NCBI RefSeq assembly: GCF_001729485.1
Contig: NZ_CP017157.1
Coordinates: 6,696,001-6,760,000, forward strand
Direction of reading: 5' to 3'
Source: Streptomyces lydicus
GTDB taxonomy: Bacteria; Actinomycetota; Actinomycetes; Streptomycetales; Streptomycetaceae
Length of the DNA stretch: 64,000 bases
The notes under the pieces are model-generated. The model searched no databases. It saw only the letters and a list, made by a program, of their open reading frames with translations, and was not told the DNA's origin. A program made the position numbers and the translations under genes. Below, piece by piece: positions 16,662-25,474 of this stretch. Within the stretch, counting starts at the first letter, position 1, and every line of letters starts with the position of its first letter.

Positions 16662-17324
16662 ATGCGTCTCGTCATCGCCCGCTGCTCCGTGGACTACGCG
16701 GGCCGGCTCACGGCCCACCTCCCCTCCGCCCCCCGTCTCATCCTGGTGAAGGCGGACGGTTCCGTCTCCATCCACGCGGACGACCGGGCCTACAAACCGC
16801 TCAACTGGATGTCCCCGCCCTGCACTCTCAAGGAGGGCGACGGGACGGTGTGGACGGTGGAGAACAAGGGCGGCGAGAAGCTCATCATCACCCTGGAGGA
16901 GGTCATGCACGACTCCTCGCACGAGCTCGGCGTCGACCCGGGGCTCATCAAGGACGGCGTGGAGGCCCACCTCCAGGAACTGCTCGCGGACCGGATCGAA
17001 ACCCTTGGCGAGGGTTACTCCCTGATTCGGCGTGAATACCCCACTGCCATTGGCCCGGTGGATATCTTGTGCCGGGACGCCGACAACCAGACGGTCGCCG
17101 TGGAGATCAAGCGGCGCGGTGAGATCGACGGGGTCGAGCAGCTCACCCGCTATCTCGAACTCCTCAACCGCGACCCGCACCTGGCCCCGGTGAAGGGCGT
17201 CTTCGCGGCTCAGGAGATCAAGCCGCAGGCGCGAGTGCTGGCCACCGACCGCGGTATCGGCTGCGTCGTCCTCGACTACGACGCGCTGCGCGGCATCGAG
17301 GACGACAAGCTCCGGCTGTTCTGA
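16662..17324 (+). CDS. nucS: Mismatch-specific endonuclease NucS
   Basis: A 220-residue NucS/EndoMS protein, which cuts both strands at mismatches and provides mismatch repair in actinobacteria that lack MutS/MutL. The N-terminal half is the DNA-binding/dimerisation domain ([32 protein letters not shown]). The C-terminal half is a RecB-type nuclease: the acidic residue in GPVDILCRD, the EIK motif in [21 protein letters not shown], and the Gln/Tyr of QLTRY. Length is as usual (about 220). The extreme C-terminus ends DDKLRLF, a possible sliding-clamp contact as known in this family. It ends at a strong hairpin at 17346. Confidence 0.96.
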   Translation: MRLVIARCSVDYAGRLTAHLPSAPRLILVKADGSVSIHADDRAYKPLNWMSPPCTLKEGDGTVWTVENKGGEKLIITLEEVMHDSSHELGVDPGLIKDGVEAHLQELLADRIETLGEGYSLIRREYPTAIGPVDILCRDADNQTVAVEIKRRGEIDGVEQLTRYLELLNRDPHLAPVKGVFAAQEIKPQARVLATDRGIGCVVLDYDALRGIEDDKLRLF

Positions 17325-17345
17325 TCCCACCGCCCATACGAAGTC

Positions 17346-17387
17346 AGCACGACGGCCCGGTACTTGTACGTACCGGGCCGTCGTGCT
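17346..17387. terminator. 18-bp perfect bidirectional terminator after nucS
   Basis: An 18-nt arm (17346-17363) begins AGCACGACGG and pairs without mismatch to 17370-17387 around the 6-nt loop TTGTAC. It lies between nucS and the converging gene ending at 17403, and serves both. Confidence 0.88.
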
Positions 17388-17402
17388 GTCGCGTGCCGGG
17401 GG

Positions 17403-19970
17403 TCAGCCGGTGGGGGCGCTCTGCGTCCCGGACGTGGTGCCCGAGCCGCCGGACGGCGTACCGGTCCCGGAACCGCCGCCGTCCGAGGAGCTGCTGCTCG
17501 ACGACGAGGCGGCGGAGCTCTGCGACGGGCTCTGGGAGGTGGAGCCGCCGGTGGACCCGGTCGGCGTGGGGCCCGTCGGGCTGTCGGTCGGGGTGGTCGG
17601 CGTCGGGTCGGTCGGCTCGTCCGTCGGCGTGTGCGTGGGAGGCGTCGGCCGGCCGGTGAGCCTGGGCGGCGTTCCGGTCGGGCGGGTCGGATCGGTGGCC
17701 GGGTCCGTCGGCGCGGTGCCGGCGTCCGACGGCGTGTCGCTCGCCGCGGCGCCGCTGGTCGACGGGGACGGGGCGCCGGGGTGGCGGGCGGTGTCCGGCT
17801 TGGCCGTTCCGGTGCCGGTGGACGGCCGGCCGGAGCCCGTGGCGGGTTGTTCCGCCGGCGACTCCGGGGCGTCGTCCTCGGTGGTCTGCTCCGTGGAGAC
17901 CTTGCCGTCGTGGGTGTCCTCGCCGCCGGACGTCATGCCGAGGGTGACCACGGTGCCGAGGACGGCCACCAGCAGCGCGCCGGCGCCGGCGGCGACCATG
18001 TTGCGGCGGGCGCCGCCCAGCAGCCGGCCCGCGCCCCCCTTGGCAGCCTGACCGGCGGCGGGGACGGCCGCGGTGGCGGCGGTCTGCGCGGCGTCCCGGG
18101 CGACGAGCGTGGCCGGGGCCGTCGTGGCGCCCGGCAGCTGCAGCTTGGTGGTCGGGACCGCGTCGGGCGAGGCGGCGGCCGGTGTCTTCGGGGCGGCCGG
18201 CTGCCGGTCGGCGGTGGGCGCCAGGAACTGCGGGACGGCGGCGGTGGGCGCCGAAGCGGCCCGGGAACGGTCGGTGACCAGCGCCAGCGCCCGTCGCCCG
18301 GCCACCGCGCCGTTGCGGTCGGAGAGCACCCCGCGCAGCCCGATGGACGCCTCCAGTTCGGCGCGCGCCCGGTCGAGGCTGCCGGTGCACAGCGCCAGCA
18401 CGCCCAGTTCGTGGTGGAAGTACGCCTCCTCGGCGACCTCGCCGGCCAGCCGGGCGGCCTCCTGTCCGTGCCGCAGGCTGCGTTCCCAGGCGCTCCAGTG
18501 CAGCGCCGCGGCGAACGCGGGGGCTGCCGTACGGGCGAGCAGGACGGCGGCGCTGGCGTGCCCGCCCTCCCGGCTGCCGGTGAGCACGCCCATCGCGGCC
18601 AGCGCGACATCGGCCTCGGCGGCGGCCCGTTCGGGGGTGACCGAGGGGTGGCCGGCCCACCAGGCGTAGTGCTGGGCGGCGGTGTGCGCGCGGGTGGCGG
18701 CGTCCTCGCCGTAGCCGGCGGCGGTCAGCTGGTCCAGGACGGTGGCGGCGAGCCGGTAGTGGCTGCCGACGGGCGTGATCAGGCCGCAGGCCAGCAGCTC
18801 GCCGAGGGCGGCGTCGGCGTGGGTGTCCTGGGTGAGGGCCGGCAGGTGCGCCTGGTGCGGCAGTTCGCCGCCGAGCGCGACGGCGAAGCGCAGCGTCTCC
18901 CGGGCGGCCTCGGTCAGCCGCGCGGCGAGCAGCGGGGCGGGGGCGGCGGCCTCGCCGAGCGACGGCAGCGGTGCCTCGGGGTGCTCCTCGGCCGCGGCGT
19001 CGGTGGTGTCCGCCTCCGGTGGCTCCGCGGGGAACAGCCCGTAGCCGTCGTCGAGGGCCCCGGACTGGTTGCGGGTCCGGTCGCGCTGCCGCAGCAGGGC
19101 GGCGGCCTGCACGAACCGCAGCGGCAGCCCCTCGGACTCGAACCAGAGGTCGGCGGCCCAGGCGGTCTCGTCGTCGGTGAGCGGGCGGTCCACGGCGCGT
19201 TCCAGCAGCCGTACGCAGCCGTCCCGGCCGATGCCGCCGAGGAAGACCTCTTCCAGGTGCGAGCCGGCGCTGGGGGCCGCGACGTCGGGCGTCGCGGCGA
19301 TCAGGAAGGCGCACTCGGGGGTGGCGTCGAGCAGTTCGTCGAGCGCGGCGCCGCCGAACTCCAGGTCGTCCAGGACGACGATCGCGCCGATCTCGGCGAC
19401 CGTGCGCAGCAGCTCGGGCCGGTCCGGGCGGTGCTGCGGGGCCTTGTACACCGCGGCGAACAAGGCGTACAGCAGGTCGGTGGTGGTGCGGTGGTAGCCG
19501 GAGAGCCGGACCACGCCGTCCGGGGCGAGGTCGCCGCAGGCGGTGGCGACGGCGTCCAGCAGCCGGGTGCGCCCGGAGCCGGAGGGCCCGGTGAGGCGTA
19601 CCGAACGGCCGCGGGAGAGCAGCCGGACCAGGCGTTCGACGTCCTCGGTCCGTTCCTCCAGGGCCCCGTCGTGGGCGGACGTGCCGGGCGGACCCGGGGG
19701 CAGCGGGGGTGCGGCGGCGCGGGCGGCCGCGGCGCGCTCCTGGGGGTCGAGCTTGCCGGGTGCGGCGGGCCGCTCCCCGGGCGGGCAGGGTTCTATCTCG
19801 CTGCCGTCGACGGGGTTGACGGTGACGAGGTAGGGGCCCGAGACCAGCCGGACGACGCGGGCGAGCCCGCCGGAGCCGCCCGGTGCGCCGCCGAACGCGG
19901 GGGCCGGCGGGTCGGCGGAGCCGCCCTGCTCGCCGTACTCCTCAGGTCCCCGGTCAGTGTTCGGGTCCAT
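17403..19970 (-). CDS. Large membrane-anchored P-loop ATPase-like protein with extracellular Ser/Thr/Pro tail
   Basis: An 855-residue conserved Streptomyces protein. Residues 1-105 are low-complexity. A STAND/AAA-like NTPase module follows: P-loop GPSGSGRTRLLDA at 128-140, with Arg at the position of the invariant Lys, then Walker B AIVVLDDLEF at 196-205. The middle is helical and TPR-like (HYAWWAGHPS, HHELGVLALCTGSLDRARAELEASIG). One membrane segment lies near residue 658-678 (MVAAGAGALLVAVLGTVVTLG). The last 175 residues are Ser/Thr/Pro/Gly-rich and should lie outside the cell. The ATG at 19970 (MDPNTDRGPEE) is preferred over the longer open frame from 20138, whose residues are unordered Gly/Arg/Pro. 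It may be a membrane sensor. Function unknown. Confidence 0.8.
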   Translation of the reverse strand: MDPNTDRGPEEYGEQGGSADPPAPAFGGAPGGSGGLARVVRLVSGPYLVTVNPVDGSEIEPCPPGERPAAPGKLDPQERAAAARAAAPPLPPGPPGTSAHDGALEERTEDVERLVRLLSRGRSVRLTGPSGSGRTRLLDAVATACGDLAPDGVVRLSGYHRTTTDLLYALFAAVYKAPQHRPDRPELLRTVAEIGAIVVLDDLEFGGAALDELLDATPECAFLIAATPDVAAPSAGSHLEEVFLGGIGRDGCVRLLERAVDRPLTDDETAWAADLWFESEGLPLRFVQAAALLRQRDRTRNQSGALDDGYGLFPAEPPEADTTDAAAEEHPEAPLPSLGEAAAPAPLLAARLTEAARETLRFAVALGGELPHQAHLPALTQDTHADAALGELLACGLITPVGSHYRLAATVLDQLTAAGYGEDAATRAHTAAQHYAWWAGHPSVTPERAAAEADVALAAMGVLTGSREGGHASAAVLLARTAAPAFAAALHWSAWERSLRHGQEAARLAGEVAEEAYFHHELGVLALCTGSLDRARAELEASIGLRGVLSDRNGAVAGRRALALVTDRSRAASAPTAAVPQFLAPTADRQPAAPKTPAAASPDAVPTTKLQLPGATTAPATLVARDAAQTAATAAVPAAGQAAKGGAGRLLGGARRNMVAAGAGALLVAVLGTVVTLGMTSGGEDTHDGKVSTEQTTEDDAPESPAEQPATGSGRPSTGTGTAKPDTARHPGAPSPSTSGAAASDTPSDAGTAPTDPATDPTRPTGTPPRLTGRPTPPTHTPTDEPTDPTPTTPTDSPTGPTPTGSTGGSTSQSPSQSSAASSSSSSSSDGGGSGTGTPSGGSGTTSGTQSAPTG

Positions 19971-20337
19971 GCTGCAAGCTCCCAGGTGCTTCGTTCCACT
20001 CCGCCTCGGCCACGCGTCCGCGCCCGGGAGGCCGGGCGCCGTGCCGGGTGCGGTCCCGGCGGGGCGCCCGCCGGTTCCGGCAGGTCGCCCTCGGCCGGCG
20101 CGTCCGGTCCGGTGCCCGCCCACCGCGGATGACGGCATACGGGCGGGAACCGAACCTTAGACCTGGAGCGCGCGGTGCCGCACCGCCGGGGGCGGCTCCC
20201 GACCGGATCATCCCGAATTGGCCATTGTCATGCACTTTACGACAATTCCGCGGTCGGCTCTGTCGTCCTTCGTGCGGTTCCTGCGCGCCCGGGGACGTCC
20301 GGCCCCGGGCGCGGCATCCGGTCACCGCGCCGGCGCC
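19971..20337. other. 367-bp spacer upstream of the P-loop protein gene
   Basis: No gene seen. The left 200 bp are GC-rich with an open but non-family frame on the minus strand. The right part holds the AT-rich inverted repeat described at 20215-20248, the only strong signal, probably the promoter region of the minus-strand gene. Confidence 0.6.
20215..20248. promoter_or_regulatory. AT-rich inverted repeat ATTGTC-N11-GACAAT
   Basis: ATTGTC (20224-20229) and GACAAT (20241-20246) are separated by 11 nt. A partly overlapping outer pair, GAATTG (20215-20220) and CAATTC (20243-20248), frames it. Read on the minus strand the spacer contains TAAAGT, which could be a -10. It looks like a regulated promoter 245 bp upstream of the start at 19970. 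Confidence 0.5.
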
Positions 20338-20661
20338 TCACACGCGGGGAAGCGATTCCGCTTCGATGCCGCCCTCGATGGCGAGGATGCGGTGGAGCCG
20401 GGTGGCGACCAGCAGGCGCTGCATCTGGGGCGGCACCCCGCGCAGCACCAGCCTGCGGTTGACCCGGCCCGCCCGGCGGTGCGCGCCCATGATCACACCG
20501 AGGCCGGTGGCGTCCCAGGAATGCAGCTCGGTCAGGTCCAGCACGAGATCACCGCGACCGGAGTCGACGGCGGTGTGCAGGGCCGTACGGGCGTCCGCCG
20601 CGCTGCGGACGTCGAGACGGCCCTCGACGACCAGCTCGGCGTGGTCGCCCCTGATGTGCAT
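20338..20661 (-). CDS. STAS-domain anti-sigma-factor antagonist
   Basis: A 107-residue single STAS domain of the SpoIIAA/BldG type, which binds anti-sigma kinases to release a sigma factor. The core (ELVVEGRLDVRSAADARTAL, LVLDLTELHSWDATGLGVI) is intact. The phosphorylation loop reads D-A-T-G-L-G where SpoIIAA has D-S-S-G-L-G, leaving Thr as the only phospho-acceptor at that site. The ATG at 20661 has GGGGAG five nt upstream. No anti-sigma kinase is encoded nearby, so the partner is elsewhere. Confidence 0.88.
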   Translation of the reverse strand: MHIRGDHAELVVEGRLDVRSAADARTALHTAVDSGRGDLVLDLTELHSWDATGLGVIMGAHRRAGRVNRRLVLRGVPPQMQRLLVATRLHRILAIEGGIEAESLPRV

Positions 20662-20806
20662 ATGCGCTCCCCTGTGTCATGGGTTCATGCATGGACGTCT
20701 ACAGATCTGACTGCCTCTCATGCGGCGAAGTTGCCGCCTGTAAGCGAACCGATACCGAATTCACCCCACCGGGTGACCCCATCGGGACCAGTTCTCTGAC
20801 GCGGCA

Positions 20807-21655
20807 TCAGTGCTCGTAGAAGCCCTGCCCACTCTTGCGTCCGATATCGCCCGCGTCGACCATCCGCCGCATGATCTCCGGCGGGGCGAACTTCTCGTCC
20901 TGGGACTCGGTGTAGATGTTGTCGGTGGCGTGCAGCAGGATGTCGATGCCCGTCAGGTCGGCGGTGGCCAGCGGCCCCATCGCGTGACCGAAGCCCAACT
21001 TGCAGGCGGTGTCGATGTCCTCGGCGCTGGCCACGCCCGATTCGTAGAGCTTGGCGGCCTCGACGACCAGCGCGGAGATCAGCCGGGTGGTGACGAAGCC
21101 CGCCACGTCGCGGTTGACGACGACGCAGGTCTTGCCGACGGACTCGGCGAACGACCGGGCCGTGGCGAGGGTTTCGTCGCTGGTCTTGTAGCCGCGGACC
21201 AGCTCGCACAGCTGCATCATCGGCACCGGCGAGAAGAAGTGCGTGCCCACTACCCGCTCGGGGCGGGAGGTGGCCGCGGCGATCTTGGTGATCGGGATGG
21301 CGGAGGTGTTGGAGGCCAGTACCGCCTCGTCCTTGACGAGCTTGTCGAGCGTCTGGAAGATCTCCCGCTTGACGTCGATCCGCTCGAAGACCGCCTCGAC
21401 GACGATGTCCGCGTCGGCGGCCGCCTCCAGATCGGTGGTGGTGGTGATGCGGGCCAGCGCCTGCTCGGCGTCGGCCGCCGCCAGCTTGCCCTTGGAGACG
21501 AACTTCTCGTACGAGGTCTCGATGCCGCCCTTGCCCCGGGCCAGCGCCTCTTCCGTCACATCGCGGAGCACCACGTCCCAGCCCGCCTGGGCGGAGACCT
21601 GCGCGATACCGGAACCCATCAGTCCGGCGCCGATGACGGCGAGCTTCTTTGCCAC
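20807..21655 (-). CDS. 3-hydroxybutyryl-CoA dehydrogenase
   Basis: A 282-residue NAD(P)-dependent enzyme converting acetoacetyl-CoA to 3-hydroxybutyryl-CoA and back. The Rossmann motif is KKLAVIGAGLMGSGIAQVSA at the N-terminus. The catalytic His lies in GTHFFSPVPMMQLCELV, the Ser/Asn network in LASNTSAIPIT, and the C-terminal dimerisation domain in GFGHAMGPLATADLTGID. The GTG at 21655 gives the normal family start and has GAGGGG upstream; the open frame continues 40 residues further but is not family-like. It can act with the thiolase at 2.3 kb to make C4 units for ethylmalonyl-CoA or crotonyl-CoA metabolism. Confidence 0.94.
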   Translation of the reverse strand: MAKKLAVIGAGLMGSGIAQVSAQAGWDVVLRDVTEEALARGKGGIETSYEKFVSKGKLAAADAEQALARITTTTDLEAAADADIVVEAVFERIDVKREIFQTLDKLVKDEAVLASNTSAIPITKIAAATSRPERVVGTHFFSPVPMMQLCELVRGYKTSDETLATARSFAESVGKTCVVVNRDVAGFVTTRLISALVVEAAKLYESGVASAEDIDTACKLGFGHAMGPLATADLTGIDILLHATDNIYTESQDEKFAPPEIMRRMVDAGDIGRKSGQGFYEH

Positions 21656-21807
21656 TGCTGTCCCCTCACACCCTGTGCATTTGAAAGCCTGTCGGTCTTC
21701 GGGTGACGTTAGCGTTCGTTGACGATCCTTTGGTGGGTAAGAGATGCGCGTCACTTCGCAAATGACGGACATCACACCGCCGGGCCGGGGGTGCCGGAGG
21801 GGTGCGG

Positions 21808-22449
21808 TCAGCCGGCCGCCTTCACGGCGTAGTTGAGGACCCTTTCGCTCAGCAGGTCCTCCATCTCGTCCAGCAGGACCAGGGCCTCACGGGAGACCAC
21901 GTCGGCCTTGCGGCCGGCGATCATCTCGTACGCGATGGCGGTCATCAAGGTCTGGTGGACCCAGTTGATCTGGCCGGCCATCAGGCCGGGCAGCGGGTCG
22001 CCCTCCGCGGCGCCGGTCTCCTGCCGGAGGGTCGCCACCAGGTCCTCGTACTGCTCGCGCTGGACGTGCCACAGCCGGGCCTGCAGGGCCGCCGAGCCGT
22101 GGACGACCTTCATGAAGCGCTCATAGCCCTCGATGAGGCCGACCTTGGGCGACACGCTCTCCACCTCTTCGCGCAGCTCGCGCAGGACGGCGGCGGCGGC
22201 CGACTCCCCCGCGTGCCGGGCCCGGACGAACCGCGACAGCCGGTCGACCAGCCCCTTGCTCCGGTCGAAGAAGAGGTCCTCCTTGGCGGGGAAGTAGTTG
22301 TACACGGTATTGACCGAGACGTCCGCCGCCTGGGCGATCTCGGCGATGGTCACCGCGTCGAAGCCGCGCTCCATGAACAGCCCGGTGGCCACGTCCGAGA
22401 TGAACTGCCGGGTCTGCCGCTTCTTCCGCTCCCTGAGCCCCTCTGCCAT
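21808..22449 (-). CDS. TetR-family regulator
   Basis: A 213-residue repressor. The N-terminal helix-turn-helix is clear (TRQFISDVATGLFMERGFDA, then VTIAEIAQAADVSVNTVYNYFPAKEDLFF). The C-terminal ligand-binding domain is helical. It is divergent from the DrrA/DrrB-like exporter at 22530-24115, with only 80 bp between starts, so it very likely represses that exporter in response to its substrate. The spacer is strikingly AT-rich, with the near-repeats TTGAATTTT and TTGCAATTTT (22469-22504) as candidate operator. Confidence 0.93.
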   Translation of the reverse strand: MAEGLRERKKRQTRQFISDVATGLFMERGFDAVTIAEIAQAADVSVNTVYNYFPAKEDLFFDRSKGLVDRLSRFVRARHAGESAAAAVLRELREEVESVSPKVGLIEGYERFMKVVHGSAALQARLWHVQREQYEDLVATLRQETGAAEGDPLPGLMAGQINWVHQTLMTAIAYEMIAGRKADVVSREALVLLDEMEDLLSERVLNYAVKAAG

Positions 22450-22468
22450 GCCCCCACCCTACCCTTCG

Positions 22469-22526
22469 GTGGGCACCATTGAATTTTGGAGGCATTGCAA
22501 TTTTTCAGTCCCTCTGTTTTTCTATC
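22469..22526. promoter_or_regulatory. AT-rich divergent promoter/operator between tetR and ABC exporter
   Basis: TTGAATTTT followed by TTGCAATTTT about 24 bp on, then a TTCTAT box shortly before the ATG at 22530. The base composition differs sharply from the surroundings. TTGCAA (22495-22500) with TTCTAT 19 bp later could be -35/-10 for the exporter. Confidence 0.45.
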
Positions 22527-22529
22527 GGC

Positions 22530-23351
<822 letters not shown>

Positions 23352-23359
23352 GAGCCCCC

Positions 23360-24115
23360 GTGTCCGCCCTTCTCTCCGACACCGCGCTGATCTTCGGGCG
23401 CTACGCCCGCCAGACCCTGCGGTCCAAACTCCAGATGCTCTTCGGCGTGCTGATGCCGCTGCTGTACCTGCTCTTCTTCGGCCCGCTGCTGACCGACCTG
23501 CCGCTGTCCTCCGAAGGCAGCTCCTGGCAGGTGCTGGTGCCCGGCCTGCTGCTCCAACTCGCCCTGTTCGGAGCCTCGTTCTGCGGATTCGGCATCATCG
23601 TCGAGAAGCAGTACGGGGTCGTCGAGCGGATGCGGGTGACACCGGTGAGCCGACTGGCGCTGCTGCTGGGGCGGGTGCTGCGCGACGCGCTGCTGTTCGT
23701 CTTCCAGGCCGCGCTGCTGGTGGGCGCGGCGCTGGTGATGGGCCTGCGCGCGCCGCTGCCCGGCATCCTCATCGGTTTCGCGTTCGTCGCGGTGCTGACC
23801 GTGGCACTGGCCTCGCTGTCGTACACGCTGGCGATGAAGGTGAGCACCCCGCAGGAGTTCGGGCCGGTCATCAACTCCCTCACCATGCCCTCGATGCTGC
23901 TGTCCGGGCTGATGCTGCCGATGTCACTGGGGCCCGGGTGGCTCGATGCGCTGTCGCACCTCATGCCGTTCCGCTACCTCGTGGACGCGGTCCGGGCGGC
24001 GTTCGTCGGGGCGTACTCCTCCCCCGCCGTGCTGTACGGCGTGCTGGTGGCGCTCGGCTTCGCCGCACTGTCCGTGATCTTCGGCACCCGGGCCTTCCGG
24101 AAGGCCGCGGCGTAG
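23360..24115 (+). CDS. DrrB-type ABC-2 permease
   Basis: A 251-residue membrane subunit with about six spans, partner of the ATPase just upstream. Typical segments are LQMLFGVLMPLLYLLFFGPLL, VVERMRVTPVSRLALLLGRVL, SLSYTLAMKVSTPQEFGPVI and the family motif PMSLGPGWLDALSHLMPFRYLVDA. The start is GTG at 23360 with GGAG at 23351-23354. The last bases, including the TAG stop (24113-24115), double as the TAGGCT -10 box of the next gene. Confidence 0.93.
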   Translation: MSALLSDTALIFGRYARQTLRSKLQMLFGVLMPLLYLLFFGPLLTDLPLSSEGSSWQVLVPGLLLQLALFGASFCGFGIIVEKQYGVVERMRVTPVSRLALLLGRVLRDALLFVFQAALLVGAALVMGLRAPLPGILIGFAFVAVLTVALASLSYTLAMKVSTPQEFGPVINSLTMPSMLLSGLMLPMSLGPGWLDALSHLMPFRYLVDAVRAAFVGAYSSPAVLYGVLVALGFAALSVIFGTRAFRKAAA

Positions 24116-24118
24116 GCT
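24113..24118 (+). promoter_or_regulatory. Leaderless -10 TAGGCT overlapping a stop codon
   Basis: TAGGCT begins with the stop codon of the permease gene and ends 6 nt before the adenosyltransferase ATG at 24125. There is no ribosome site between. Confidence 0.45.
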
Positions 24119-24124
24119 CGCCCC

Positions 24125-24697
24125 ATGGTGAATCTGACGCGCATCTACACCCGCACGGGCGACAAGGGCACCACCGCCCTCGGCGACATGAGCCGCACCG
24201 CCAAGACCGATTCGCGGATCTCGGCGTACGCGGACGCCAACGAGGCCAACGCGGCGATCGGCGTGGCCCTGGCCCTCGGCTCCCTGCCGGAGGAGGTCGC
24301 CGCGGTGCTGCTGCGGGTGCAGAACGACCTGTTCGACGTCGGCGCGGACCTGTCGACGCCGGTGGTGGAGAACCCGGAGTTCCCGCCGCTGCGCGTCGAG
24401 CAGGGCTACATCGACAAGCTGGAGGCGGACTGCGACCGCTTCCTGGCCGAGCTGGAGAAGCTGCGCAGCTTCATCCTCCCCGGCGGCACCCCCGGCGCGG
24501 CCCTCCTGCACCAGGCGTGCACGGTCGTCCGCCGCGCCGAACGCTCCACCTGGGCGGCCTTCGAGGAGCACGGCGACACCATGAACCCGCTCACCGCCAC
24601 CTACCTAAACCGCCTGTCCGACCTCCTGTTCATCCTCGCGCGGACGGCCAACAAGGAGGTCGGGGACGTGCTGTGGGTGCCGGGCGGCGAACGCTGA
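24125..24697 (+). CDS. ATP:cob(I)alamin adenosyltransferase, PduO type
   Basis: A 190-residue enzyme that makes adenosylcobalamin. The ATP-binding motif TRTGDKGTTALGDMSR is at residues 9-24, and the conserved C-terminal features RRAERSTWAAFEE and LNRLSDLLFILAR are present. Length is typical. Adenosylcobalamin is the cofactor of methylmalonyl-CoA mutase, tying this gene to meaB and mce at the left end. Expression is probably leaderless. Confidence 0.95.
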   Translation: MVNLTRIYTRTGDKGTTALGDMSRTAKTDSRISAYADANEANAAIGVALALGSLPEEVAAVLLRVQNDLFDVGADLSTPVVENPEFPPLRVEQGYIDKLEADCDRFLAELEKLRSFILPGGTPGAALLHQACTVVRRAERSTWAAFEEHGDTMNPLTATYLNRLSDLLFILARTANKEVGDVLWVPGGER

Positions 24698-24708
24698 GCG
24701 GGCGGCCG

Positions 24709-25302
24709 TCAACGCAGGGACTTCCGGCCGGCGCCGGCCGTCTCCTCGGGGGCGGGGGCCCGGCCCCGGTCGGGGTCCTTCTTCTGCCAGATGAGGTACG
24801 ACACCGCGATCACTCCGTGGATGATCAGGATGCGCAGCGACGTGGCCTGCCAGCTCCGCAGTGACGCGGTGTCGCCGTCCTCGCCGACGTACCAGATCGC
24901 GAGCTGCAGCAGCCCGGCGGAGAGCGCCACCCACAGCACCGTACGCAGCCAGAGCATCCCCTCGTGCTTGGCGCGGGCCATGCCGTAGCGCGGCGGCTTG
25001 ACCGGCGGCGGGCCGCCCGCGAAGCGGTGCGAGAAGTGCCCGTCGACCCACTTGATCGTGTAGTGGCCGTAGGCGATCGTGTAGCCGATGTACAGCGCAG
25101 CCAGTCCGTGCTTCCAGTCGGCGGTCGCCCCGTTCTTCAGGTCGATCGCGGTCACGATCAGCAGCACCAGCTCCAGTACCGGCTCCGCCAGGAGCACCGC
25201 CGCGCCGGTGCGCGGCATCCGCGCCAGGTAGCGCAGCGCCAGGCCGGCCGCCAGCAGCACCCAGAAGCCGACCTCGCAGGCGATGATCAGCGTGACGACC
25301 AC
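24709..25302 (-). CDS. Conserved integral membrane protein, unknown function
   Basis: A 197-residue protein with about five hydrophobic segments, the first at residues 5-25 (LIIACEVGFWVLLAAGLALRY) and the last near residue 165 (ILIIHGVIAVSYLIW). A cytoplasmic loop carries YGHYTIKWVDGHFSHRFAGG, rich in His. The C-terminus is charged. The start is GTG at 25302 with AAAGGAG six nt upstream. It is divergent from the sensor kinase gene and converges on the adenosyltransferase with 11 bp between. I do not recognise a functional family. Confidence 0.82.
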   Translation of the reverse strand: MVVTLIIACEVGFWVLLAAGLALRYLARMPRTGAAVLLAEPVLELVLLIVTAIDLKNGATADWKHGLAALYIGYTIAYGHYTIKWVDGHFSHRFAGGPPPVKPPRYGMARAKHEGMLWLRTVLWVALSAGLLQLAIWYVGEDGDTASLRSWQATSLRILIIHGVIAVSYLIWQKKDPDRGRAPAPEETAGAGRKSLR

Positions 25303-25474
25303 GGCTGTCTCCTTTCAGGGTTTTCCACCGAACACTCCAAGCCTCCCAGCGGGGTCCGCCCGGATCGTCGTCACGCACGACGATCCGGAACTGCATCTTT
25401 CGATGTAGCGCGCAAAGCGGGGGGATGACCCGGACGTGGACGCAGCGGGCCCCGGGGCCGTGTTTGATGGAGGG

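Noticed and set aside
17364-20132. 922-codon plus-strand frame opposite the P-loop membrane protein
   Set aside because: Gly/Arg/Val-rich sequence with no family features. The minus strand has Walker motifs, a membrane span and a conserved length.
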